From an uncultured Bacteroidales bacterium (GTDB lineage: Bacteria > Bacteroidota > Bacteroidia > Bacteroidales > P3): DNA of 64,000 nucleotides. Position numbers and translations under genes: made by a program. This document shows, piece after piece, positions 24,618 to 32,880 of this stretch. How positions within the stretch are numbered: position 1 is the first letter of the stretch; the number at the start of each line of letters is the position of its first letter. The notes beneath the pieces were generated by a model that saw nothing but the letters and a program-made list of their open reading frames with translations, was not told where the DNA came from and searched no databases. The stretch lies in contig ONDE01000001.1 of NCBI GenBank assembly GCA_900316515.1, positions 182,173-246,172 of the forward strand, in the 5' to 3' direction.

Positions 24618-25508
24618 ATGACTCATGACATTCTGATTGCGTTGCTGGTGCTTGGAGCCTTGGGCATCCTGTTTGCCATAGTGCTCTACATCGTGGCGCA
24701 GAAGTTCAAAGTGGTCGAGGACCCCTTGATTGACGAGGTGGCCGAGGTGTTGCCCGGCGCCAACTGCGGCGGATGCGGCAAGGCCGGCTGCCGTGCTTTT
24801 GCCGAAGCCTGTGTGGCACAGCACAGCCTCGACGGTTTGCGTTGCGCCCCCGGTGGCGACGCTGTTGCTGCCAAGATAGCCACCCTGTTGGGTTGCGCTG
24901 TGGAGCAGGGCGAGCCAATGGTGGCTGTGGTGCGTTGCAATCCCGCCAACTGCGGCGACAAGCGCAAGTCGAACTACGACGGTTTGCGCAGCTGCGCCTT
25001 TGAGAACACCGTATATACCGGCGAGAGCGGTTGCCCGTTTGGCTGTCTGGGCTGCGGCGACTGTGTTGCCGCCTGCCAGTTCGACGCCATCAAGATGGGC
25101 GAGGACGGAGTGCCCGTGGTGGATGCCGACAAGTGCACCGCCTGCGGCGCCTGCGCCAAGGCCTGCCCGCGCAAGATTATCGAGTTGCGCAACAAGGGCA
25201 AGAAGGACCGCCGCGTGTATGTGAGCTGCGTGAACAAGGAGAAGGGCGCCGTTGCCATGAAGAGCTGCGCCAACGCCTGCATAGCCTGCGGCAAGTGCCA
25301 GAAGGTGTGCCCGATGGAGGCAATCACCGTGGAAGGCAATGTGTCGTATATCGACTACAAGAAGTGCATAGCTTGCCGCAAGTGCGTCACCGAGTGTCCG
25401 ACCAAGGCCATCAAGGATGTAGGGTTCCCGACCCCTGCCGTGAAGCCCGCCCCGAAGCCCGAAGCACCGGCAGCCCCTGCCGCCGAGAAGGTGGAAGTTA
25501 AGAGTTAA
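24618..25508 (+). CDS. rnfB: Rnf complex subunit B (iron-sulfur protein)
   Basis: Carries electrons from ferredoxin in the ion-pumping ferredoxin:NAD+ oxidoreductase. An N-terminal membrane helix (residues 5-27) is followed by the four-cysteine 4Fe-4S motif NCGGCGKAGCRAFAEAC, then several ferredoxin motifs (CLGCGDCVAACQFDAI, CTACGACAKACPRKII, CIACGKCQKVCPMEAI, CIACRKCVTECPTKAI). The tail is Pro/Ala rich. Its TAA stop lies inside the second unit of the 7-bp array that bridges to rnfC. Confidence 0.96.
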   Translation: MTHDILIALLVLGALGILFAIVLYIVAQKFKVVEDPLIDEVAEVLPGANCGGCGKAGCRAFAEACVAQHSLDGLRCAPGGDAVAAKIATLLGCAVEQGEPMVAVVRCNPANCGDKRKSNYDGLRSCAFENTVYTGESGCPFGCLGCGDCVAACQFDAIKMGEDGVPVVDADKCTACGACAKACPRKIIELRNKGKKDRRVYVSCVNKEKGAVAMKSCANACIACGKCQKVCPMEAITVEGNVSYIDYKKCIACRKCVTECPTKAIKDVGFPTPAVKPAPKPEAPAAPAAEKVEVKS

Positions 25509-25531
25509 GAATTAAGAGTTAAGAGTTATGA
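25497..25531 (+). repeat. 7-bp array at the rnfB/rnfC junction
   Basis: GTTAAGA, GTTAAGA, ATTAAGA, GTTAAGA, GTTATGA in exact tandem. The rnfB stop TAA is in unit two; the single A-to-T change in unit five makes the rnfC ATG (25528). Confidence 0.95.
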
Positions 25532-26856
25532 AGACATTTCGAATGGGTGGTGTCCACCCCGAAGAGAACAAGATATCGAACGATGCCGCCATCGAGGTGA
25601 TGCCTGTGGGCAAGCAGATGGTGGTGCTGATGAACCAGCACCTCGGCGCCCCCGCGACGCCCGTGGTGCAGAAGGGCGACAAGGTGAAGGTCGGCCAACT
25701 GATTGGCGAGGCCCAGACTTTCATGTGCGCCAATGTCCACTCGCCTGTGAGCGGCACAGTGCTGAAGGTCGACACCTGCAAAGACGCCTTCGGCATGGCC
25801 AAGCCGGCAGTATATATCACGGTGGAGGGCGACGAATGGATGGAGACCATCGACCGCACGCCCGACATCAAGCGCGAGTGCACGCTGGAGCCCAAAGAGA
25901 TTGTTGCCAAGCTGAAGGAGATGGGCATCGTGGGCCTTGGCGGCGCCACCTTCCCCGCGCATATCAAATACAGCATTCCCGAGGGCAAGAAGGCCGAATA
26001 TCTTATCATCAATGCCGCCGAGTGCGAGCCGTACCTGACGAGCGACTACCGTGTGATGATGGAGCATGCCGAGGAGGTGTGCATCGGTGTAAGCATTCTG
26101 CGCAAAGCCCTGGGCGTTCCCAATGCGTATATAGGCATCGAGAGCAACAAGCCCCTGGCAATAGCCAAGATGCAGGAGACCGCCAAAGGGTTCGAGGGCA
26201 TTGTCATCGAGCCGTTGAAGGTGAAGTACCCGCAGGGCGCCGAGAAGCAGCTTATCAACGCTGTCACCGGCCGCCGGGTTGGCAGCGGCAAGCTGCCTAT
26301 CGACAGCGGCTGTGTGGTGAGCAACCTTGGCACCGCCTTTGCAGTGTACGAGGCCATACAGAAGAACAAACCCCTGATAGAGAATATACTCACCGTTACC
26401 GGCAAAGAGTTGCCGAGCCAGCACAACTACATTGTGCGCATAGGCACCACATACAATGAGATTATCAGCCACAGCATCGGCCAGTTGCCCGAGACCACCG
26501 GCAAGGTGATCAGCGGCGGCACGATGATGGGCAAGGCTGTGGTGAACCTCGATGCCCCGACGGTGAAGGGCAACTCGAGTGTGCTGGTGATAGGGGAGAA
26601 GGAAGCCCGCCGTAATCCGGAGACCAACTGCATACGTTGCGGCAAGTGCGCCAGCGCCTGCCCGATGGGTCTGGAACCGTATATGTTCTCGCTGCTGGTG
26701 AAGAACAACCGCGTGGAAGAGGCCAAGGCGCACAACATACTCGACTGCATCGAGTGCGGCTGCTGCTTCTTCAGCTGTCCGGCCAACAAGCCGCTGACCG
26801 ACGAGATACGTCTCGGCAAGAACAAGGTGCGTGCCATGATGGCTGCGAAGAAATAG
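25528..26856 (+). CDS. rnfC: Rnf complex subunit C
   Basis: NADH- and FMN-binding peripheral subunit, related to NqrA in its N-terminal half and to complex I NuoF. Shown by GLGGATFPAHIKYSI, the NAAECEPYLTSDYR motif and two C-terminal 4Fe-4S sites (CIRCGKCASACPMGL, CIECGCCFFSCPANKP). 442 residues, normal for a short RnfC without the Ala-rich tail. The start codon is provided by the last unit of the upstream 7-bp array. Confidence 0.96.
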   Translation: MKTFRMGGVHPEENKISNDAAIEVMPVGKQMVVLMNQHLGAPATPVVQKGDKVKVGQLIGEAQTFMCANVHSPVSGTVLKVDTCKDAFGMAKPAVYITVEGDEWMETIDRTPDIKRECTLEPKEIVAKLKEMGIVGLGGATFPAHIKYSIPEGKKAEYLIINAAECEPYLTSDYRVMMEHAEEVCIGVSILRKALGVPNAYIGIESNKPLAIAKMQETAKGFEGIVIEPLKVKYPQGAEKQLINAVTGRRVGSGKLPIDSGCVVSNLGTAFAVYEAIQKNKPLIENILTVTGKELPSQHNYIVRIGTTYNEIISHSIGQLPETTGKVISGGTMMGKAVVNLDAPTVKGNSSVLVIGEKEARRNPETNCIRCGKCASACPMGLEPYMFSLLVKNNRVEEAKAHNILDCIECGCCFFSCPANKPLTDEIRLGKNKVRAMMAAKK

Positions 26857-26897
26857 TTATGAATTAAGAATTAAGAGTTAATAATTAAGTATTATGA
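26856..26897 (+). repeat. 7-bp array at the rnfC/rnfD junction
   Basis: GTTATGA, ATTAAGA, ATTAAGA, GTTAATA, ATTAAGT, ATTATGA in exact 7-bp phase. The array begins on the last base of the rnfC stop and the final unit holds the rnfD ATG (26894). Confidence 0.95.
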
Positions 26898-27847
26898 ACT
26901 TATTGAATATCTCTGGCTCGCCGCATGTGCACAGTGACGAGTCGACAAAGAAAATCATGTGGCGTGTCAATCTGGCCTTGGTGCCGGCATTGATAGTGGC
27001 CACGGTGTTCTTCGGAGTGAACGCCCTGTTGGTGAGCCTCATCTCGGTTGTGAGCTGCGTGCTGTTCCAGTGGCTGATAGAGAAATACATCCTTAAGCAG
27101 AAACCCACTATATGGGACGGTTCGGCAGTGGTCACCGGTTTGCTTCTGGCATTCAACGTGCCTGCCACTGCCCAGATGCTGTGGATAGTGATCATCGGTG
27201 CCCTGGTGGCCATCGGCATCGGCAAGATGAGCTTCGGCGGTTTGGGCAAGAACCCCTTCAACCCCGCTTTGGTGGGTCGTGTGTTCCTGCTCATCTCGTT
27301 CCCCGTTCAGATGACCACATGGCCTGTGCCTGGTTTCACCATGAGTTTCGATGCCGCTACGGGCGCCACCCCACTGGGAGCCTTCAAGGAGGGTGCCCTG
27401 CCTGCCGACGTGACGCTTTGGGATGCTTTCCTCGGCCACATAGGCGGCTCGATGGGTGAGATTTCGGCCATCGCCATCCTCCTCGGCGCCATCTACCTGC
27501 TCTGCCGCAAGATCATCACCTGGCACATACCTGTGGCCTTCATCGGCACAGCCTTTGTGTTCAGCGCCATACTGTGGCTCATCAATCCCGAGAGCTATAT
27601 GGATCCCGTGATGACCATCTTCACCGGCGGTATCATGCTTGGCGCCTGCTTCATGGCAACCGATATGGTGACGAGCCCCATGGCCAAGAGTGGCCAGCTG
27701 ATATTCGGTTTCGGATGCGGCCTGCTGACCATCATCATCCGCAACTGGGGAGCCTATCCCGAGGGTGTTTCGTTTGCCATCCTTATAATGAATAGCGTCA
27801 CGCCATTGCTCAACCGCTGGTGCAAGCCCAAACGCTTTGCTGAATAA
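26894..27847 (+). CDS. rnfD: Rnf complex subunit D (covalent FMN)
   Basis: Membrane subunit with about nine helices, homologous to NqrB. The flavin-attachment motif is DAATGATPLGAF, with FMN on the threonine of TGAT; LGKNPFNPALVGRVFLL and the YPEGVSFAILIMN end are conserved. The ATG is the end of the preceding heptamer array. Confidence 0.96.
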   Translation: MNLLNISGSPHVHSDESTKKIMWRVNLALVPALIVATVFFGVNALLVSLISVVSCVLFQWLIEKYILKQKPTIWDGSAVVTGLLLAFNVPATAQMLWIVIIGALVAIGIGKMSFGGLGKNPFNPALVGRVFLLISFPVQMTTWPVPGFTMSFDAATGATPLGAFKEGALPADVTLWDAFLGHIGGSMGEISAIAILLGAIYLLCRKIITWHIPVAFIGTAFVFSAILWLINPESYMDPVMTIFTGGIMLGACFMATDMVTSPMAKSGQLIFGFGCGLLTIIIRNWGAYPEGVSFAILIMNSVTPLLNRWCKPKRFAE

Positions 27848-27889
27848 TGGTTAAAGTTTTAAAGGTTAATGGTTAAAGAATAAAGATTA
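27848..27889 (+). repeat. 7-bp array at the rnfD/rnfG junction
   Basis: TGGTTAA, AGTTTTA, AAGGTTA, ATGGTTA, AAGAATA, AAGATTA: more degenerate than the two upstream junctions but in the same 7-bp phase, starting directly after the rnfD stop and ending on the rnfG ATG (27889). Confidence 0.75.
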
Positions 27890-28578
27890 TGGCAAAGAAA
27901 GCAGAATCGACATTAGTGAATATGCTGCTGTCGCTCACGGCGATAGCCATAGTGGCCGCCGCTGCGCTGGCAGCCCTGAACGGCGTTACCAAGGAGCCTA
28001 TAGAACAGGCCAAGCAGGATAAAGTGAACAAGGCCATTGCCGACGTGTTGCGCCAGGTCGACGCCAACGGCGTTGTCGAGGCCCAGATAGGCTATGACGC
28101 CGCCATGATGAAACATGACACCATCCGTCTCGGCGAGCCCGACGAGAAAGGCAACTACAAAGACAGCGTGGTATGCCACATGGCCTACACTACCGAAGGC
28201 GTATATGCCGGTGCCGCAGTCGAGGCTATCGACTTCAACGGTTTCGGCGGCCCGCTCAAGGTTATGGTGGGCTTCGACGCCGAAGGCAATATCTATGGCT
28301 ACAGCATACTGGAGACCCATGAAACCCCCGGTCTCGGTGCACTTGCCGGCGGTTGGTTCCAGAAAGACGGTAACGGCAACATCATCGGCAAGTCGCCGGC
28401 CACGGAGCTTAAGGTTACCAAGGATAAAGGCGATGTGGACGCCATTACCGGTTCCACCATCACTTCGCGCGCTTTCCTGCGCGGCGTGAACAAGGCTTAC
28501 ACCAACCTGATGACGCTGGTGGACGCCGCAGCCCCCTGTGCCGACACTACGGCAGTTGAACCCGTTATAAACGAATAA
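27889..28578 (+). CDS. rnfG: Rnf complex subunit G (covalent FMN)
   Basis: Single N-terminal membrane helix (LLSLTAIAIVAAAALAAL) and an FMN domain homologous to NqrC. FMN is attached to the threonine of DAITGSTITSRAF; GYSILETHETPGLG is the other family mark. 229 residues, as expected. Confidence 0.96.
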   Translation: MAKKAESTLVNMLLSLTAIAIVAAAALAALNGVTKEPIEQAKQDKVNKAIADVLRQVDANGVVEAQIGYDAAMMKHDTIRLGEPDEKGNYKDSVVCHMAYTTEGVYAGAAVEAIDFNGFGGPLKVMVGFDAEGNIYGYSILETHETPGLGALAGGWFQKDGNGNIIGKSPATELKVTKDKGDVDAITGSTITSRAFLRGVNKAYTNLMTLVDAAAPCADTTAVEPVINE

Positions 28579-28589
28579 TAACAAGCATC

Positions 28590-29177
28590 ATGAAAGCAAA
28601 AGATATTATCAAGAACGGTCTTATCAAGGAGAACCCGACATGGGTGCTCGTCCTCGGCATGTGCCCGACGCTGGCTACGACGACGTCGGCCATCAACGGC
28701 CTCAGCATGGGATTGGCGACAACCTTTGTGCTTATGATGTCGAACATCGTCATCTCGTTGCTGAAGAGCGTCATCCCCGACAAGGTGCGCATCCCGGCGT
28801 TTATCGTCATCATCGCCACTTTCGTCACCATCGTGCAGATGGTGATGCAGGCATACCTGCCCGACCTCTACGACAGCTTGGGCCTCTTCATCGCCCTCAT
28901 CGTTGTGAACTGCATCGTGCTGGGTCGTGCCGAAGCCTTTGCCTCGAAGAACAATGTGGGCATGTCGTTTATCGACGGCTTGTTCATGGGTCTCGGTTTC
29001 ACATGGGCACTGACTCTTGTTGGCATGGTGCGCGAGTTGCTCGGCGCCGGCAAACTGTTCGGCCTCACGCTGATGGATGGCGGCATGATCATGATGATTC
29101 TGCCTCCGGGCGGCTTCCTGGCCCTTGGATTGCTGATGGCTCTGATCAATCACTTACGCCGCAAGAGTGTTAAATAA
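28590..29177 (+). CDS. rnfE: Rnf complex subunit E
   Basis: Integral membrane subunit with about six helices, homologous to NqrD: NPTWVLVLGMCPTLATTTS with the iron-ligand cysteine, LIVVNCIVLGRAEAFASK, and the LPPGGFLALGLLMAL end that separates RnfE from RnfA. The expected sixth gene, rnfA, does not follow; the next 67 bp are non-coding and then an unrelated secreted protein begins. Confidence 0.95.
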   Translation: MKAKDIIKNGLIKENPTWVLVLGMCPTLATTTSAINGLSMGLATTFVLMMSNIVISLLKSVIPDKVRIPAFIVIIATFVTIVQMVMQAYLPDLYDSLGLFIALIVVNCIVLGRAEAFASKNNVGMSFIDGLFMGLGFTWALTLVGMVRELLGAGKLFGLTLMDGGMIMMILPPGGFLALGLLMALINHLRRKSVK

Positions 29178-29244
29178 TCTTAAAAGGTGAACACTTTTTG
29201 CTTCTTCTTCGTCATATATATAGAAAGCCAAAAAATGTAATGTT

Positions 29245-29679
29245 ATGAAAAGAGTTATTTTTATCGCCGCGATGCTGCTGGCAGCCGCTGGTTTGAAAGC
29301 CCAGGATTGTGAAACGCTCTTGTTGCCATACTTCAATGGCGACCATGAGGAGTATGCCAACTATCCTGCCGAGAAACTTGAATGGCGGTGCAATCTGGCC
29401 CGTAGTGCTTTCTATGTTGCCGACGAGGTCCCTGCCGGTGCGGTGGTTTATTCCATCGAGGTGGTGAAAAACGTATGGACCGGAGAGGCTCTTACGAAAG
29501 ACTTCAAGGTTGACCTGAACACGTTGAGCTATTATGCTTACAACTTCGAGATGCTGCAGCTTGAGAACAAAGACCTCAACAAGGCGTTGTATTTCTCAAC
29601 ACCAGGTTCGGATCACCGCTATCTGGTGCTACGGGCGCAGAACGAGATGTACGAAATAGCAAACAAAAGCAGTAAATAA
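29245..29679 (+). CDS. Small secreted protein of unknown function
   Basis: Signal peptide (VIFIAAMLLAAAGLKAQ, cleavage about residue 20) and a 124-residue mature domain with two early cysteines (QDCETLLLPYF, WRCNLARSAFY). I recognise no family. It is followed after 18 bp by the large T9SS cargo gene, so the two may be cotranscribed. The upstream gap contains TCGTCATATATATAG, also seen before the T9SS cargo gene at 60187. Confidence 0.75.
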   Translation: MKRVIFIAAMLLAAAGLKAQDCETLLLPYFNGDHEEYANYPAEKLEWRCNLARSAFYVADEVPAGAVVYSIEVVKNVWTGEALTKDFKVDLNTLSYYAYNFEMLQLENKDLNKALYFSTPGSDHRYLVLRAQNEMYEIANKSSK

Positions 29680-29697
29680 TATAGAAAGGGACGACGT

Positions 29698-32600
29698 ATG
29701 AAGAAGCATGTGTTTACATTTTTGATGCTCCTGTCGATGGTGGCCGGGGTTGCCAATTGCCAGATTGTAGATTCGTACAATCTCGGCCCTGACATTCACA
29801 ATACCGTGATGCCGCTGAATAACGGTGCAGTACGTCTATTTGACATAGGCGGCAGTGGAGGCAATTATACAAACGGAGAGGACTATTGGGTGACCATCTC
29901 CAGCACTTGCGACACTCCGGTTGTGATGACCTTCACGTTGGATTTGCTTAACTTGCGTTTCACCAACGCCGGTTTGCCATGTGGCGACACCTTGTTTGTG
30001 TACGATGGTCCGACAATCAACGACTCGTTGCTGTGGTATGCCACGGGTAGCATGTATGTTCCCAATACCCGCAGGATATACCAAAGTCCCAATAACACCA
30101 CAGGCATGATGACGTTGCGACTGAAGGCGTGCGACTGCAGCGGCGTCGACAGAACGACGGGTGCGGGATTCAATATCATGGCGGAATGTACCAGTCCTTG
30201 CGAGACATTCTCGCCGGTTATCGATTCGATTTTCTATAAGACACGCGACGGCGAGATATATGAGTTTGGACGTGTGAAGCTGCTCTATGATGTCGACACT
30301 ATCATGGTATGGGATTCGATTTTGATGGATTCTGTGGCCGCATTGGATTCGACGCCGTTCAACGGTGTTAATATCTGCCTGGGCGACGGTGTAATTTTCA
30401 CTGGCCACTGCGAATACAGCAACAGTTGCGGATGGTATCACCCTTCGGATTCCACAACAACATTCATCTGGAATATGGGTACCGGCGACTCTATTGTGGG
30501 TTTGAACAAAACCAGTGTATACTATGATGAGTATGTCGATATTTCCTGCTATGATGTCGTCCTTTCGGTCGTCGACGAACGAGGATGTAAATCGTCAGAG
30601 TTCCCATCGGTGCGTGTGCGAACGGCGCCCAACCCACTGAAAACACTATTTACCCTCGACGATATCTGCAATCGCGACTCACTGTTGGTCAATATGGGTT
30701 ATAGCGGCGAGGATGCCACGCTGGTGTTGCGCAAGATTACATTTGAACAGGCGACGACAAAAGTCAACGACACCCGTACCTTCATCCCTGACGGTATGAA
30801 CGCATGTCCGCAATTGCCATCCTGCTTCACAGCTCCGGTGCTTTTCGATGAGTATCCGAGCGGCATGGCCATCACAAGTGCAAAAGATATCTGCTCTATA
30901 TGCGTCAACTACGAGCATTCATACATGGGTGACTACCAGCTTTCGATTATCTGCCCCAACGGCAGCAAGGCTGTGCTGAAATATCAGAAACAGTCAGACT
31001 GCCAGCATTGTGCCCCGAATACCGGTGGAGGTGGCAGCACGTATACCGGCATTCCTTATGGAGGAAACAATGATAGTGGATATGACGGTATGCTCGGACA
31101 CGACTTGTGCGACAGTATCTGGAATCCGTATGGCATAGGTTGGAACTACTGCTTCTCGCGTAATGGCGATTACGTCCTTGTCTCCGGTGAGCCGGCCAAT
31201 ACCCCCAACCCTCAAAATGCCGGTATGGCTTCAACACAATACAGAATATCGACGACGGCTACTTTGCCTCCAATTCCTGCATCTTTAAATCCGCAGCTTG
31301 CCGGCCAGACGGTTGGTACAACAGGTGAGGTTACCACCAGCACCCTCGACTCGTCCAACCACGACCAGAAGATGAATTATTACTATCCGGCCGATGACTT
31401 CTCGACACTTGTGGGATGCCCCCTGAACGGCGAGTGGAATATAGAAGTTTGCGACTACTGGCAGGTTGATAATGGTTGGGTCCACAGTTGGAGTATGGAC
31501 CTCTGCAACATCGACCCCAATGCATGTAAATATCAGGTGGGCATCGACTCGCTCATATGGTATGCCGACACCTCGTCGCAGTATTGCGACTATGAACTGG
31601 GCCACTACCGTGGAGCAGAGGTGCACAGACACAACGATATAGAGGCCTACATCCTTACTCCCGATACGGCGGGTACATTCAAAATCAATGTGTCGATATA
31701 CGATGAGTTTGGATGCGTGTGGGATACCAGCACCCGCATCACATCCTACTGGACCCCCAAGCCCTCGCTCGGCGACGACACGGCCCTCTGTGGCGTGTAC
31801 CAGACGGTGCTGGATGCCAGCGACCGTCACTCCAAAGACCCCGGCGTCAACTATGTCTACCAGTGGGCTCCCTTCGGTCAGACCACCGATACCATCACCA
31901 CAGCTATCGAACCGGGACGCGACATTCAGTATGTTGTGCAGGTGACCAACGACCAGACGAAAGCCTGCGTCACCCGCGACACTGTCAACATCTTCCTGCG
32001 TCGCCAGCCTTATCCCAGCTTTGTGCCTACACCGTTCACCCTCGAAGGCTGCGAACCCTTGACTCTGACCTTCGACAACCAGAGTATCGACGGCTATAAG
32101 CACTTCTGGGAATTCGGCGATGGAAACACATCGGACATTGCTTCCCCGACACATACATACACAGAAGGTATATATAAACTTAAGTACTATATTGTTTCGG
32201 AGGATGGCTGTGAAGATTCGCTCATCTACGACAGAGTTATTGCCGTATACAAGTCGCCCCAAGCAGCCTTCTCGTGGATTCCTATCTATCCGTCGGTGCT
32301 GCAGCCACAGGTGCAGTTCACCAACCTCACCACACCGCATGACTCGGCTACACGCTACTTCTGGGAGTTCCAGTACAGCAAAGACTATCCGCTGTCGGTG
32401 CATACAATGTTTGATGAGAATCCCGTCTTCGATTACTCACAGTATACATCAACCGAAGATATTGCCGGCAACTACAGTGTGCGCCTTATCTCTGAGTCGA
32501 AGAACTTGGCACCCTCGGGCAATTACGTGTTCTGTCCCGACACCACCGAGGCTACCATTCTTATGGTTAACGACTTCCTGCAGTTCCCCAATGTGGTGAC

Positions 32601-32850
32601 TCCCAACGGCGACGGTATCAACGACCGCTTCGTAATCGGCAACCTCATCAACGGAATGGGATATCCCATCAATAGCCTATATGTATATAACAAATGGGGC
32701 ACATTGGTGTATCACCGTGACAATATTGCCACCGAAGAGGACTTTTGGGATCCGTCGGGCGTTCCCGCCGGCACATACTTCTATCGCTTCACCGCCCGTG
32801 GATACAATGGCAACATAGAGCACAATGGTGCCTTGGAGGTTATTAAGTAG
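29698..32850 (+). CDS. Large T9SS-exported surface protein with CUB-like, P-like and PKD domains
   Basis: 1050 residues with a signal peptide (MKKHVFTFLMLLSMVAGVANC). Residues ~25-165 resemble a CUB fold (DYWVTISSTCDTP, FVYDGPTINDS). Residues ~322-604 form a P-domain-like region ending GEWNIEVCDYWQVDNGWVHS. A PKD domain at ~775-840 shows FWEFGDGNTSDIASPTHTYT. The C-terminus from ~965 is a gliding-motility-type T9SS signal (NVVTPNGDGINDRF, YNKWGTLVY, GVPAGTYFYRF). Probably an outer-surface adhesin or processing-associated protein; the gene at 1-718 shares the P-like region. Confidence 0.9.
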   Translation: MKKHVFTFLMLLSMVAGVANCQIVDSYNLGPDIHNTVMPLNNGAVRLFDIGGSGGNYTNGEDYWVTISSTCDTPVVMTFTLDLLNLRFTNAGLPCGDTLFVYDGPTINDSLLWYATGSMYVPNTRRIYQSPNNTTGMMTLRLKACDCSGVDRTTGAGFNIMAECTSPCETFSPVIDSIFYKTRDGEIYEFGRVKLLYDVDTIMVWDSILMDSVAALDSTPFNGVNICLGDGVIFTGHCEYSNSCGWYHPSDSTTTFIWNMGTGDSIVGLNKTSVYYDEYVDISCYDVVLSVVDERGCKSSEFPSVRVRTAPNPLKTLFTLDDICNRDSLLVNMGYSGEDATLVLRKITFEQATTKVNDTRTFIPDGMNACPQLPSCFTAPVLFDEYPSGMAITSAKDICSICVNYEHSYMGDYQLSIICPNGSKAVLKYQKQSDCQHCAPNTGGGGSTYTGIPYGGNNDSGYDGMLGHDLCDSIWNPYGIGWNYCFSRNGDYVLVSGEPANTPNPQNAGMASTQYRISTTATLPPIPASLNPQLAGQTVGTTGEVTTSTLDSSNHDQKMNYYYPADDFSTLVGCPLNGEWNIEVCDYWQVDNGWVHSWSMDLCNIDPNACKYQVGIDSLIWYADTSSQYCDYELGHYRGAEVHRHNDIEAYILTPDTAGTFKINVSIYDEFGCVWDTSTRITSYWTPKPSLGDDTALCGVYQTVLDASDRHSKDPGVNYVYQWAPFGQTTDTITTAIEPGRDIQYVVQVTNDQTKACVTRDTVNIFLRRQPYPSFVPTPFTLEGCEPLTLTFDNQSIDGYKHFWEFGDGNTSDIASPTHTYTEGIYKLKYYIVSEDGCEDSLIYDRVIAVYKSPQAAFSWIPIYPSVLQPQVQFTNLTTPHDSATRYFWEFQYSKDYPLSVHTMFDENPVFDYSQYTSTEDIAGNYSVRLISESKNLAPSGNYVFCPDTTEATILMVNDFLQFPNVVTPNGDGINDRFVIGNLINGMGYPINSLYVYNKWGTLVYHRDNIATEEDFWDPSGVPAGTYFYRFTARGYNGNIEHNGALEVIK

Positions 32851-32880
32851 AGACAACTATTCAAAATAACAATACAATAA

